Positions 45,841 through 54,862 of a stretch of 64,000 bases of DNA are shown here, in pieces (the first letter of the stretch is position 1; every line of letters starts with the position of its first letter). The notes beneath the pieces are model-generated. The model was given only the letters and a program-made list of their open reading frames with translations, searched no databases and was not told the origin of the DNA. Position numbers and translations under genes: made by a program. The stretch is from JAYVFR01 sp043772945 (GTDB lineage: Bacteria > Patescibacteriota > JACMRA01): contig JAYVFR010000007.1 of NCBI GenBank assembly GCA_043772945.1, positions 1-64,000 on the forward strand. The letters run 5' to 3'.

Positions 45841-46818
45841 ATGATTAAAAATGAATTATTAAAAAAAGCAAATGAGAAATCTAATTTAAATTCGATTAAC
45901 TTAAATACTCCCGAGAATCCCCAGCAAACAGTGATTGCATTTTTAGCTTCCCAACTAATAGAGAGTTTTAACAAAGGCATGACTGTCAGTCTAACGAATG
46001 GTTTTTCTGTACCTATAAAAAATAGAGCTGGGTTTGCTATATTCACTCCATTTGGTGGTAGCTATTCTAAAGTTTGGATTAAAACTGGCTTTGAAATTTC
46101 AGATGAAATAAAAAAAATGGGGGAAATTAATAAAAACAAATATCCTGGCGTTACTAATTTATTTACAATGCCCTTATTTGTTGGCCCAAAAGCACAATCA
46201 CAAGAAGGGAAATTCATTTGTTATCCTTTTGTAGCAGGCAAAGAATTAGAATATGTAAGAAGTTCTTTAACTGACATGGAGCAAATTCAAATTGAAGATG
46301 AGATAATTTCTAAAATACAAGCTCTTCATTCTATAGGCCTTTTTTTAACTGATACAAACGTTACTTTAGGATCAAATATAATTATTACAGATAACACTGC
46401 AAAAACCCAATTACCTCAAAAACAACGAACAGCATTTATTGATTTTGCAAGTTTAGAAGAAGGATTTACCTTATCAAAAGAGAGATTAGATTTGCAACAA
46501 GTCAAAGTAGAGTTAGAATTTGTGTTGAGTAGTTATATTTTTCAAGATCTCCAGAAACCTCTCGCTGATTCTAACCTTTCTCAAAAATCCATGAGATTAC
46601 TAAGTTTTTTAAATAAACTCTTAGACTCAGAGTCAAAACACAACTTCCTAGCTTCTGAGTTTTTGGGAACTATTCAATTACCAGGATTCCTTTCAGTAAG
46701 CCAGACATCTACAATCTTAGCGCGTTTTAAACAAGGTTTTACAATTGATACATTAAGAAAAATCCACCAAGACATTTATAATCAAAATCAATTAGAACAG
46801 CAAAAGCTAGGTTACTAA
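45841..46818 (+). CDS. Unassigned protein with kinase-like features
   Basis: 325 residues. The pattern loosely follows the protein-kinase/aminoglycoside-phosphotransferase fold: KVWIKTG (strand with Lys), a helix with Glu, a hinge-like FICYPFVAGKEL, a catalytic-loop-like LTDTNVTLGSNIIITD and a DFG-like FIDFASLEEG. The Asp-to-Asn spacing in the loop is three residues too long for a normal kinase and the HRD His is absent, so the assignment is weak. Promoter TTGTCA, 17 bases, TAGTAT upstream. No functional link to neighbours. Confidence 0.5.
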   Translation: MIKNELLKKANEKSNLNSINLNTPENPQQTVIAFLASQLIESFNKGMTVSLTNGFSVPIKNRAGFAIFTPFGGSYSKVWIKTGFEISDEIKKMGEINKNKYPGVTNLFTMPLFVGPKAQSQEGKFICYPFVAGKELEYVRSSLTDMEQIQIEDEIISKIQALHSIGLFLTDTNVTLGSNIIITDNTAKTQLPQKQRTAFIDFASLEEGFTLSKERLDLQQVKVELEFVLSSYIFQDLQKPLADSNLSQKSMRLLSFLNKLLDSESKHNFLASEFLGTIQLPGFLSVSQTSTILARFKQGFTIDTLRKIHQDIYNQNQLEQQKLGY

Positions 46819-46875
46819 TAATTTTAAAAAAATGCTACTTCTGAAAGGCTGTTTCTGGGTTTTTAATAATCTTTT

Positions 46876-47031
46876 GTGAATATTCTCTTGACAATAAATT
46901 TTGATCATTACCTTTATCAAATAATAAATCAAGCATCAGAAAATAATGATTTTGCAACTGCTGATTTGTTAACCAAGTTTTTGGAGGAACACCAGCAAAT
47001 GCAATGGTTTATTAAATCATCAATTGAGTAG
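46876..47031 (+). pseudogene. Remnant of a Dps/ferritin-like gene (C-terminus only)
   Basis: In the long gap after the kinase-like gene one frame reads ENNDFATADLLTKFLEEHQQ and then MQWFIKSSIE before TAG at 47029. This matches the last helix of Dps-type iron-binding ferritins (NDxxTADLLTxxLExHxxxxW). Two consecutive TAA codons close the frame upstream at 46864-46869, and nothing like the first three helices or ferroxidase residues is seen. About 50 codons remain. I see no other gene in 46819-47156. Confidence 0.6.
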
Positions 47032-47156
47032 AATCATAATATATTTCCGCAATAACGCGTTTTTTTTATCACCAAAACTATAAGGTTTAAACAAAATCTA
47101 AAGAGCTAGCTTATGTTGTTGCTTCTTTAAAAGAAGGGAGAATGAAACCGCATAAT

Positions 47157-47915
47157 CTATTTAAGAGTTTCGTGGATTAATTCAACCCACACAGCATAGC
47201 CTGCCGCCGAAGGGTGGTATTTATCAACTCCAAAATATCGCTTGGGATTATTAGCAAACGGTTCTCTAGCTCCGTTATAAATATCTACGATTTGATAACC
47301 AGATTCCGTTACTATATTTTTAATAATCTCATTTAGTACCTGTTCTCGCTGACTAAGGATATAATTAAGTGGTGGTAATAAAATTGGACTTGTTATAAAA
47401 TCAGGTATACTTAGCCAAATAACCTGCTTGGCCTTATTATGAAGCTGATTAGCTAAAGTCTCAACCGACGCCTGGAATTCAGAAGGTTTAGTATTGCCTG
47501 TAATGTCATTTGCTCCGATTGAAACCATTACTAGATCAACAGGTTCGAAATCTAATTGATGTTTTAAAACCTCATTAATTTTTACTCCACTAACAGCACG
47601 ATTTTCAAAACTCCAATTTTGGTCTTTTAAATCTGGATTAGTTAATAGGTATTGATATCCAAAACTCTTTTCGACTGAATCCGTTCCTTGACCTAAAGCT
47701 GTACTATCTCCTAAAACCACTACCCGAAAAATTGATTTTTGGTCGGGAAAGGGTGTATGGTATATTACTCCTGGATTACTCGGAGGGGAAGTTGGAGAAT
47801 AATAAGTAGCCCAAAACACAGGCCAGACTAATATTGCCAAAATATACAGCGGCACTGTGATCAAAAAACTTTTGAGTATTATTTGTAGTGACTCTAGTTT
47901 AAACAAATCTATCAT
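47157..47915 (-). CDS. SGNH/GDSL-family hydrolase, membrane-anchored
   Basis: Esterase/lipase-fold hydrolase. After an N-terminal membrane segment (about 14-35) it has block I VVLGDSTALGQG with the nucleophile Ser, block III SIGANDITG and block V DKYHPSAAGY with the catalytic Asp and His, so the active site is complete. Probably faces outward and deacylates lipids or cell-wall glycans; the substrate is unknown. I start at the ATG at 47915 rather than the TTG at 47975, which precedes a TTGACA box. Confidence 0.8.
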   Translation of the reverse strand: MIDLFKLESLQIILKSFLITVPLYILAILVWPVFWATYYSPTSPPSNPGVIYHTPFPDQKSIFRVVVLGDSTALGQGTDSVEKSFGYQYLLTNPDLKDQNWSFENRAVSGVKINEVLKHQLDFEPVDLVMVSIGANDITGNTKPSEFQASVETLANQLHNKAKQVIWLSIPDFITSPILLPPLNYILSQREQVLNEIIKNIVTESGYQIVDIYNGAREPFANNPKRYFGVDKYHPSAAGYAVWVELIHETLK

Positions 47916-48014
47916 ATAAGTAAATTGGTTTTGGATTAAGAGAAATGTCAAATAATTGATAAACTTCCACAACAATAAAATCTAGAGAAGCTGAATTGTT
48001 ACTAACAAATTAAT

Positions 48015-48049
48015 TTGACTAAAATATTATTTATACCTATACACTAGGT
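48015..48049 (+). promoter_or_regulatory. csoR promoter with candidate CsoR operator
   Basis: TTGACT (48015-48020), 17 bases, TATACA (48038-48043). A perfect inverted repeat ACCTA-N5-TAGGT (48035-48049) overlaps the -10 box, suited to a repressor. The right half with its spacer (TATAC-TAGGT) recurs at 45788-45797 upstream of the copper ATPase gene. Confidence 0.5.
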
Positions 48050-48067
48050 TTAAGGTTTAATAAATTT

Positions 48068-48340
48068 ATGGAACAATCAACTAAAAAAACTAATCAGGAA
48101 AAAGCACTAAAACTAGCTAAGCAAGCCAATGGAACATTACAAAAAGTTATGCTAATGATAGAAGAGGATAGGTATTGTCCTGAAATCATTCAACAATTAG
48201 AAGCTGTAAAAGGGCTACTTAAAAGCGCAAAACGAGAACTGCTTCAAGGACACTTGAATCACTGCCTTGAAAAAAATATAATTGAGAATAGAGACAAAAC
48301 TGTTAAGGAACTAATCAAGATATATAACTTAAATCAATAA
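48068..48340 (+). CDS. csoR: CsoR-family copper-sensing repressor
   Basis: A 90-residue all-helical repressor of the CsoR/RcnR/FrmR family. It has the Cys-His-Cys copper ligands with the M. tuberculosis CsoR spacing: C37, H62, C66 (x24 and x3). The absence of an RcnR-type N-terminal His favours copper over nickel. It is four bases before the CDF gene and likely autoregulates through the inverted repeat at its promoter. Also a candidate regulator of the copper ATPase gene 2.3 kb away. Confidence 0.85.
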   Translation: MEQSTKKTNQEKALKLAKQANGTLQKVMLMIEEDRYCPEIIQQLEAVKGLLKSAKRELLQGHLNHCLEKNIIENRDKTVKELIKIYNLNQ

Positions 48341-48344
48341 AACT

Positions 48345-49265
48345 ATGCCCGAAAAACACAACCACGAAAAACACTCACATAATCATGACAATCATAATCA
48401 TGGATTAAGTAAAAACATTCTACTATCTTTTATTCTAAATACAACATTTGCTTGCATAGAGCTTACAGGTGGAATAATCACAAATTCACAAGCTATAATT
48501 TCAGATTCTATTCATGATTTTGGTGACAGTATCTCTCTTGGCTTAAGTTATTTTTTAGAAAAAAAATCCACCGCTGGTAGAACTGAAGAATTTAATTATG
48601 GAACTCGGCGACTAAGCCTTTTATCAGGCCTAATAAGTGGTTGTATTTTAATATCTGGTAGTATTGTAATAATTATTAGTTCTATTCCTCGATTGGTAAA
48701 TCCTGAAAAAATTAATTTTCAAGGTGTAATCTGGATAGCCCTTTTTGGAGTTGTTGTAAATGGTATGGTTTACCTAAAAAATAGAAAAGAAGAAAGTCTA
48801 AATGGAAAAATGGTGAGCTGGCACTTTTTGGAAGATGCCCTTGGCTGGATTGCGGTTTTAATATCTGGAATTATAAATCTTTTTGTTAATTTACCAATTC
48901 TAGATTCAAGTTTAGCTATTGCAATTGCTTTTTTTACTCTCTATAGAGTAACTCAAAATTTAATTAAAATTTATAATGTTTTCATGCAAAAATCCCCAAA
49001 AGACTTTGATAGAGTAAACTTCGAAAAATTAATTAACGATGATCCTAATATTTTAACCTATCATGACTTGAATATTTGGTCGCTTGACGGACAGAAGCAT
49101 ATTTTATCTGTACATCTAGTTTTGAAAGAAAATACAGCTAATCAACAAATTAATATACTTAAAGACGCTTTAAATCACAATTTAGAAAAACTTAATGTTA
49201 ATCATTGTACAATTGAAACTGAATTTAAAAGTGATAACTGTCATAAGAAATACTTAGAAAATTAG
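48345..49265 (+). CDS. Cation diffusion facilitator (Zn/divalent metal exporter)
   Basis: 306 residues. A His-rich N-terminus (eight His in the first 20 residues) precedes six membrane segments. The transport-site residues are present: SDSIHDFGD in TM2 (D54, D58) and WHFLEDALGW in TM5 (H160, D164), the His-Asp/Asp pattern of Zn-transporting CDFs. A C-terminal cytosolic domain of ~90 residues follows. It is cotranscribed with csoR. Confidence 0.9.
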   Translation: MPEKHNHEKHSHNHDNHNHGLSKNILLSFILNTTFACIELTGGIITNSQAIISDSIHDFGDSISLGLSYFLEKKSTAGRTEEFNYGTRRLSLLSGLISGCILISGSIVIIISSIPRLVNPEKINFQGVIWIALFGVVVNGMVYLKNRKEESLNGKMVSWHFLEDALGWIAVLISGIINLFVNLPILDSSLAIAIAFFTLYRVTQNLIKIYNVFMQKSPKDFDRVNFEKLINDDPNILTYHDLNIWSLDGQKHILSVHLVLKENTANQQINILKDALNHNLEKLNVNHCTIETEFKSDNCHKKYLEN

Positions 49266-49541
49266 GAAAGTCTTATACTATTTTAAGCATATTTAGATAA
49301 TATCAAAACTAAAACTGGCAAAACTAGTGGGGATTGCATTAATCTTGCTACCGCAAACAGTTTGTTTGACAACCTAAATTTAAAAGCAAAACAAATTATT
49401 GACTGGCTAAAAGCTAATTTTGATTTGGGATAGGGGCATTAAATAGCAATTATAGAAGTTTTGAAACAAAAAGGCTTAATAAGTTTGCCTAAAAGTAAAA
49501 AACAAATTCTTTTATTGAAATTAAAAAGTAATCCAACTTAA
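49266..49541 (+). pseudogene. Decayed DUF4287-family gene
   Basis: Between the CDF and DUF305 genes a single frame reads AYLDNIKTKTGKTSGDCINL, later IIDWLKANFDLG, then GH and IAIIEVLKQKGLI, matching the DUF4287 pattern (YLDNIxxKTGKTPEDF...IIxWLKxxFGLGRGHAxAI). It is interrupted by TAA at 49284, TAG at 49431 and TAA at 49440, all in the same frame, with no frameshift. The mutations are simple nonsense changes, so the decay looks recent. Confidence 0.72.
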
Positions 49542-49551
49542 AATAAAATAT

Positions 49552-50709
49552 ATGACACAAAATAAAACAACTAAAACTGTGCTTTTAACCTACCTTTCTT
49601 ATCTTTCACTATTTGTTGGTTCTGCTTTTATATCTGGAGCAATCGTGCACACGGGTAATATTTCAGAGCTTGGTAAATACGTCGTTATTGGAATTATAGG
49701 CATCTCCATGTTTATAGGTGGATCCTTTGTTCAAGAATCTATTCTGAATACTAGCAATCTTAAAGAAGAAGGAGTGGCAAAATTCTTTCTATTCTCGCTC
49801 ATGCTTTCAATTGGTATCGGTATGATTAGCGGTGGAACTCAACATTTTAGTGATTTTCCTATTTATTCTAGCTATCTAATTCCAATTGGATTTATTTTAT
49901 CATATTTTGCATTTTTACTTAAAAATAACTTTGGATTTACAAAAAATTTATTAATTTCTGGTAGTCTTTTGATTTTAATTGCTGGTCTTGGCTTTTTAGG
50001 TTTAAATACTTATGCCAAAAACTTAACTGAACAAATAGCTAAAGATAAAGCGGCACTTTGTACTAAAACTTCATTTAATCCTTTCTTAATAAATGCACAA
50101 GCAAGTGCAGGTCATGATGAGCAAATAAATTGTGATACTAAAACAGAGCAAAAAATTGTTTCTAAACCTATGATGCACGATATGGATTCAATGGTAACTG
50201 ATGATAAAAGCTTTTTAGAAAACATGATTCCACACCACATTGAAGCAATAAATACCTCTAAAATTATTATTCAATCTACTAAAGATACTGAATTAAAGAC
50301 TTTTGCGACCGCAGTTATTTCAGATCAAAACAAAGAAGTAGAAATGATGAAAACTTTATATAAATCCCTCACAAAAAACGATTATAAAGACAACGGATTA
50401 TATGAACCAATGATGACAAAGATGAATTCAATGATGGATATAGATCTTGACAAAGCCTATATAAAAGGAATGATCGAACATCACGAGGGAGCTATCGAAA
50501 TGGCAAAAAAAGTTTTATCAATTACTAAGTTAAGTGATATTAAAATTCTAGCAAACAGTATCGTTACAAACCAAACCAAAGAAGTTGAAAAGCTAAATGG
50601 ATGGTTAGAAACTAAATTTATATCAGCTCCCACCACCATTATTCAGTCAATTTCAACCTCATCAAGTGGTAAAATAATGATAGATTCAGACGGGCACATG
50701 AATCATTAG
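49552..50709 (+). CDS. DUF305 metal-binding protein with N-terminal membrane domain
   Basis: 385 residues. The first ~165 hold five hydrophobic segments. The rest is an extracytoplasmic DUF305 (CopM-like) ferritin-fold domain in two halves, each with a Met/His motif: FLENMIPHHIEAI and YIKGMIEHHEGAIEMAK, plus Met-rich stretches (MMHDMDSM, MMTKMNSMMD). DUF305 proteins bind copper. The fusion to a membrane domain fits a tethered periplasmic copper chaperone or sink. It follows the csoR-CDF pair, separated by the DUF4287 remnant. Confidence 0.8.
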   Translation: MTQNKTTKTVLLTYLSYLSLFVGSAFISGAIVHTGNISELGKYVVIGIIGISMFIGGSFVQESILNTSNLKEEGVAKFFLFSLMLSIGIGMISGGTQHFSDFPIYSSYLIPIGFILSYFAFLLKNNFGFTKNLLISGSLLILIAGLGFLGLNTYAKNLTEQIAKDKAALCTKTSFNPFLINAQASAGHDEQINCDTKTEQKIVSKPMMHDMDSMVTDDKSFLENMIPHHIEAINTSKIIIQSTKDTELKTFATAVISDQNKEVEMMKTLYKSLTKNDYKDNGLYEPMMTKMNSMMDIDLDKAYIKGMIEHHEGAIEMAKKVLSITKLSDIKILANSIVTNQTKEVEKLNGWLETKFISAPTTIIQSISTSSSGKIMIDSDGHMNH

Positions 50710-50785
50710 TTTTTTTTGCTAGGCCAATTATTTTCTTGACTTGTTTTAGGTTTTTAGATTTTAATCTTAGGTAACTAATTTTAAT

Positions 50786-52099
50786 ATGAATCAAATTTCA
50801 ACCCTTACTAAAAAAGAATTTAATCGTCAGAAAGACACACTCAATTTAATCGCCAGCGAGAACTATCCATCCCCCAAAACACTAAATTTACTTGGCAGTG
50901 TTTGGAGCAACAAGTATGGAGAAGGTTACCCAGGAAAAAGATATTACGCTGGAAATCAATATACAGATGAGCTTGAAACTTTTGCTAATTCTAAGGCCCT
51001 CGAAATTTTTGATCTGGATAATAAGTATGGAGTAAACTTGCAAGTTTTATCGGGCTCTCCTGCAAATTCAACAGTTTATTTGAGTATTTTGGAACAGGGA
51101 GACACTATCATGAGTTTGAATTTAGCTAGCGGAGGGCATCTATCTCATCTTCATTCAACTTCTAACTGGGGCAAGTTTTTTAAGCTTCTAAATTATGATT
51201 TAAAAGAGGTTGTAAACCTTAACGGTCAAAGATCTTATAATATAGATATTGAAGATTACACTAACAAATTAGAAGATTATAAACCTCGTCTTGTAATTCT
51301 AGGCTTTTCATCATATACCCAAAAATACGAATTTAGTGAATTAATCAAGCTTGCTCATCTTAGCGGAAGTCTTGTCCTTGCTGATATTGCTCACATTAAT
51401 GGATTGGTGGCTTGTGGACTCCACTCTTCACCGTTTCTTGGAAAAGAAGATATTGAGAGAGCGGATTTTGTCTCAATGACAACTCATAAAACTCTCAGAG
51501 GACCACGGGGGGCTATGCTTTTTGCTAAAAATACTTTACCAGAATATGTAGAAATTAACACTAAAGCCAAATCTCTAATTGAGATGGTGAATAGAACTAT
51601 CTTTCCAGGGACTAGTGGAGGACCTCACTTTCAACAAATTGCAGCTGTAGCTCAAAGCTGCCTCGAGATATTAGGTGAAGAAAAGTATCCTGATAAAGTA
51701 AGTTTTAAAACTTATTCTCAAAACGTTCTAGATAACACTAAATCTCTTGAAAATGGTCTAGGTGATAATGGTCTTAAAGTTATTTCTCCAACCCAAAACC
51801 ATCTTTGCCTCATCAAACTTCCAAACAGCCTTGATAGTTTAGAATTTCAGCAAGAATTAGAAAGCTTAGGAATTATCACCAACCGTAATTCAATTCCATT
51901 TGACACCCGCTCACCTTATCGCCCTTCAGGAATGAGATTTGGAATGAGTGCTCTGACCAGTCGGGGAATTAGCTCCCAAGACTCATATAATCTAGGATCT
52001 CTAATCGGACAAATTGCCAACAAACAAATCTCTCCCGAAGAAATAAAAAATAAAACTCGAGAAATTTTAAAAAAATTAAATTGGTATTACACTTTCTAA
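50786..52099 (+). CDS. glyA: Serine hydroxymethyltransferase
   Basis: PLP enzyme interconverting serine and glycine with tetrahydrofolate, the main one-carbon source. 437 residues. It has LIASENYPSP at the N-terminus, GEGYPGKRYYAGN, the PLP-Lys block TTHKTLRGPRGA (Lys near 234) and FPGTSGGPHFQQIAA. All expected active-site blocks are present. Thirty-one bases before tyrS on the same strand. Confidence 0.95.
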   Translation: MNQISTLTKKEFNRQKDTLNLIASENYPSPKTLNLLGSVWSNKYGEGYPGKRYYAGNQYTDELETFANSKALEIFDLDNKYGVNLQVLSGSPANSTVYLSILEQGDTIMSLNLASGGHLSHLHSTSNWGKFFKLLNYDLKEVVNLNGQRSYNIDIEDYTNKLEDYKPRLVILGFSSYTQKYEFSELIKLAHLSGSLVLADIAHINGLVACGLHSSPFLGKEDIERADFVSMTTHKTLRGPRGAMLFAKNTLPEYVEINTKAKSLIEMVNRTIFPGTSGGPHFQQIAAVAQSCLEILGEEKYPDKVSFKTYSQNVLDNTKSLENGLGDNGLKVISPTQNHLCLIKLPNSLDSLEFQQELESLGIITNRNSIPFDTRSPYRPSGMRFGMSALTSRGISSQDSYNLGSLIGQIANKQISPEEIKNKTREILKKLNWYYTF

Positions 52100-52130
52100 A
52101 AAAACTCTATCTAAAAAATTAAACTCTTTT

Positions 52131-53294
52131 ATGCAATACGATTTTCAAACCCTTAAAGATGCTATTCTTTTTAACACTACTGAAATTCTACCAACAGATT
52201 CTGACCAACTAGACACTGAAATTAAAAACCTGATTGATAACGCTAATTCTTCGGGCGAGTTAATCCGTCATTATATTGGTTTTGAAATAAGCGGTCAGAT
52301 TCATATCGGGACAGGAATAGCCAGCGCTCTTAAAATTAAAAAGCTTCAAGATGCAGGAGTTGAGTGTATTATTTGGCTTGCGGATTATCACACATATTTA
52401 AATAATAAACTAGATGGAAAGCTTGAAACAATTAGACAAGTCGCCAAAGATTATTTTGGACCTGTTATGCTTGAGTGCTGCAAAGTTACAGGCTGCGATG
52501 TAAAAAAAATTCAAATTCTACACGCTGAAAACAGTTATGAAACCAAGAGAAACAATCAGTCTTTTTGGACTTTTGATATAAAAATTGGAAAAGAATTAAC
52601 TTTGAACCGAGTTTTAAAATCAATTTCTGTTATGGGGAAAAAAGCAGGAAATGAAGTTGAGTTTGGAACCCTTAGATATCCTGTAATGCAAGTAGCTGAT
52701 GCTTTCTTTTTACAAACTCACTTAGTACATGCTGGAATGGATCAACGTAAATGCCATGTCTTAATGCGTGAAACAGCGCCTAAGCTTGATGAAGATTTTA
52801 AACTTAGAATCGGTAGTTTACCAATTAAACCAATCGCTATTCACCATAATTTACTGCTCGGTCTCGAAAAAAAAGACTTAAATGATAAAGAAGCCTCCAA
52901 AATGTCTAAATCTAAACCTGATTCAGCTATTTGGGTTCATGATTCGCTAGAAGAAATTTCCCGTAAACTCAAAAAAGCTTACTGCCCAATGGTAGATAAC
53001 AACCTATCAAATGAAGAAAATGCTAAATTACAAGAATTTAATCCAATTCTTGATTGGGCTCGGAATATGATTTATCCAGCTGAGCGAATTATTGAAATTA
53101 TTAGACCTGAGAAATTCGGTGGTAATAAAATTTATTCAAACTATAGCGAATTAGAAAATGATTATATGGCTAACAATCTCCACCCAGTTGACTTAAAAAC
53201 TGGAGTTGCAACTTGCCTTGCTAACTGGTTTGAACCAATTAGAAATTATACAAATAATAATCCAGACGCTCTAAAAAAACTAATTAACATCTAG
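52131..53294 (+). CDS. tyrS: Tyrosyl-tRNA synthetase, archaeal/eukaryal-like type
   Basis: Class I synthetase charging tRNA-Tyr. 387 residues with YIGFEISGQIHIGTG (HIGH-type, near 50-63) and KMSKSKPDSAIWVHDS (about 257). The GFExSGxxHxG N-terminus, the KAYCP segment following KMSKS and the lack of a bacterial S4-like C-terminal domain resemble archaeal and eukaryal TyrRS rather than bacterial. Tyrosine is preferred over tryptophan because of the Tyr-binding GFExSG pattern, but TrpRS shares the fold. Confidence 0.87.
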   Translation: MQYDFQTLKDAILFNTTEILPTDSDQLDTEIKNLIDNANSSGELIRHYIGFEISGQIHIGTGIASALKIKKLQDAGVECIIWLADYHTYLNNKLDGKLETIRQVAKDYFGPVMLECCKVTGCDVKKIQILHAENSYETKRNNQSFWTFDIKIGKELTLNRVLKSISVMGKKAGNEVEFGTLRYPVMQVADAFFLQTHLVHAGMDQRKCHVLMRETAPKLDEDFKLRIGSLPIKPIAIHHNLLLGLEKKDLNDKEASKMSKSKPDSAIWVHDSLEEISRKLKKAYCPMVDNNLSNEENAKLQEFNPILDWARNMIYPAERIIEIIRPEKFGGNKIYSNYSELENDYMANNLHPVDLKTGVATCLANWFEPIRNYTNNNPDALKKLINI

Positions 53295-53416
53295 CTATAG
53301 ACCTATAATTGACTTGCCAAAAAAGCAATAGTTTGCCGTAATCCGTCTTAGCTAGTTAACCGACTATATTTTAACTAAATTAAATTTATCTAAAATCCTT
53401 AAAAACTTTTTATTTT

Positions 53417-54145
53417 ATGTTTGGTAGAATCAAAAAACCTGAAAATAATGTGCCTGAAATTTTGTCAAATAATTCAGACCAAGAAAATGATAATAAACAA
53501 TTGAGTGACTTAACTAATTTAAATTTCCTATCAAATAAAAACATCCCACCTTGGGAAAGTAATTTAGATTGGCTTGATAATGTTAGTTGGTCAAAAATTC
53601 TGATTTCTGATTCTGAAAATTTTCGTCAAAATGGACTATTAAACAGACAAAAAGATACTCTAATGGTTGTTTTAATTAGAAGGCTTGAGTATTTTCCCAA
53701 TATTCAAACGATTAATCAAATCAGAAATTTATTTGAAGCTGAAATAGCTAAACTTGAGGCAACCAAAGATGCTATTAAAGCCCCAACAAGTAGCAATCAA
53801 GAAATTGAAAATGAAGCGACTCAAAATCCAATTTTAACACAAGCAAGTCTCGAGGTAGAATCTGAACTCAAAAAAATTATGATTGAAAGAGACTCATTCG
53901 ATAAAAAAATTTGTAGCGAGATTGAAATTTTAAGCGATTTGTGTAGAACTATTGCAGGTCAAAATGACGATTTAGGTAAGCAAAAAATGCTAGCTCTATT
54001 AAGTTTGTATAGTTTTGAATATGATTATGAAACTCAAGAGTTGAGGATTGTTCTTGAGGCGGAAAGTACGAAAGGATCCCAACCAGTGAAAATTAGAATT
54101 TATAACGACTTAGCCTCAACCCCTAATCCGAAAATAAACCTCTAA
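53417..54145 (+). CDS. Hypothetical acidic protein
   Basis: 242 residues, no family recognised. A polar, Asn/Glu-rich N-terminus (1-50) leads to a helical middle, with a Trp-rich segment (PWESNLDWLDNVSWSKIL, about 52-70) and a Lys/Glu helix around 150-175 that could be coiled coil. No signal peptide or membrane segment. It is convergent with the membrane protein whose stop lies four bases away. Probably cytosolic. Confidence 0.55.
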   Translation: MFGRIKKPENNVPEILSNNSDQENDNKQLSDLTNLNFLSNKNIPPWESNLDWLDNVSWSKILISDSENFRQNGLLNRQKDTLMVVLIRRLEYFPNIQTINQIRNLFEAEIAKLEATKDAIKAPTSSNQEIENEATQNPILTQASLEVESELKKIMIERDSFDKKICSEIEILSDLCRTIAGQNDDLGKQKMLALLSLYSFEYDYETQELRIVLEAESTKGSQPVKIRIYNDLASTPNPKINL

Positions 54146-54148
54146 GAT

Positions 54149-54712
54149 TTAGTCTATTTTTTTAATTAGTGGAGTAGATGTAGGTGTAAAGCGTGAATAA
54201 TAAAAACTAGCTAATGGACCTGCTATCCAAATCCAAGGAACAATAGTTAAGAAAGCAGATTCGCTACCACGAAGCCCGCGAGTGTCATATAGATTTTCCC
54301 ACCCGTTAGTCAATTTAATAACTAAATCACTCCACCTTGAGTCCATGGGTTGCTTGAAACCTAAATTAACAGTGTAAATAAAAAAGCCAAAGACAAAAAA
54401 TCCAGTAAAAAAAGTATCCCACGAATTGCGAGATTTGACGTTAAATTTAGCACCGAAAGGCTCAATTAAAAATACTCTGATTACCGAAACAAGTAAAAAA
54501 CAAAAAACAACCAAGAAAGTCCATTGTTGACCAGAGTCTTTAAGGGATAGATTGAAGAGAACATCCATAGTAGCCCTCAGCCAATTAGTCACTTGTTGAA
54601 TTGGTAATTTGAATAACTGAAATAAAAAATAACTCATAAGAGTTGCTAAGTAAAATTCAGAGAAATCAGCTTTACTCCAATTAAAAATGTTAAAAAGTTT
54701 ACCCAGATTCAT
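54149..54712 (-). CDS. Hypothetical four-TM membrane protein
   Basis: 187 residues with four hydrophobic stretches (about 20-40, 63-82, 102-118, 150-168) separated by short polar loops; both ends are polar and the C-terminus is basic (PLIKKID). The family is unknown to me. It is monocistronic, and the following divergent gene also encodes a membrane protein. Confidence 0.55.
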   Translation of the reverse strand: MNLGKLFNIFNWSKADFSEFYLATLMSYFLFQLFKLPIQQVTNWLRATMDVLFNLSLKDSGQQWTFLVVFCFLLVSVIRVFLIEPFGAKFNVKSRNSWDTFFTGFFVFGFFIYTVNLGFKQPMDSRWSDLVIKLTNGWENLYDTRGLRGSESAFLTIVPWIWIAGPLASFYYSRFTPTSTPLIKKID

Positions 54713-54862
54713 GTAGTTGTGTTATATTAAGTTTTAAAAAAATTGTAATAATTAATTAATCGCCTCTATGTCTAAGTAAACTCTTTTTTTGTGTCAAGTA
54801 ACAAATTTATAGTGAACTAGCTTGTCAAAATTAGTTATTAAAACTATAGGTTTCTGTGAAAT

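Noticed and set aside
46850..47020. Minus-strand frame opposite the Dps remnant
   Set aside because: It is open for ~57 codons, but the plus-strand frame has the clear Dps match; antisense openness is common in AT-rich DNA.
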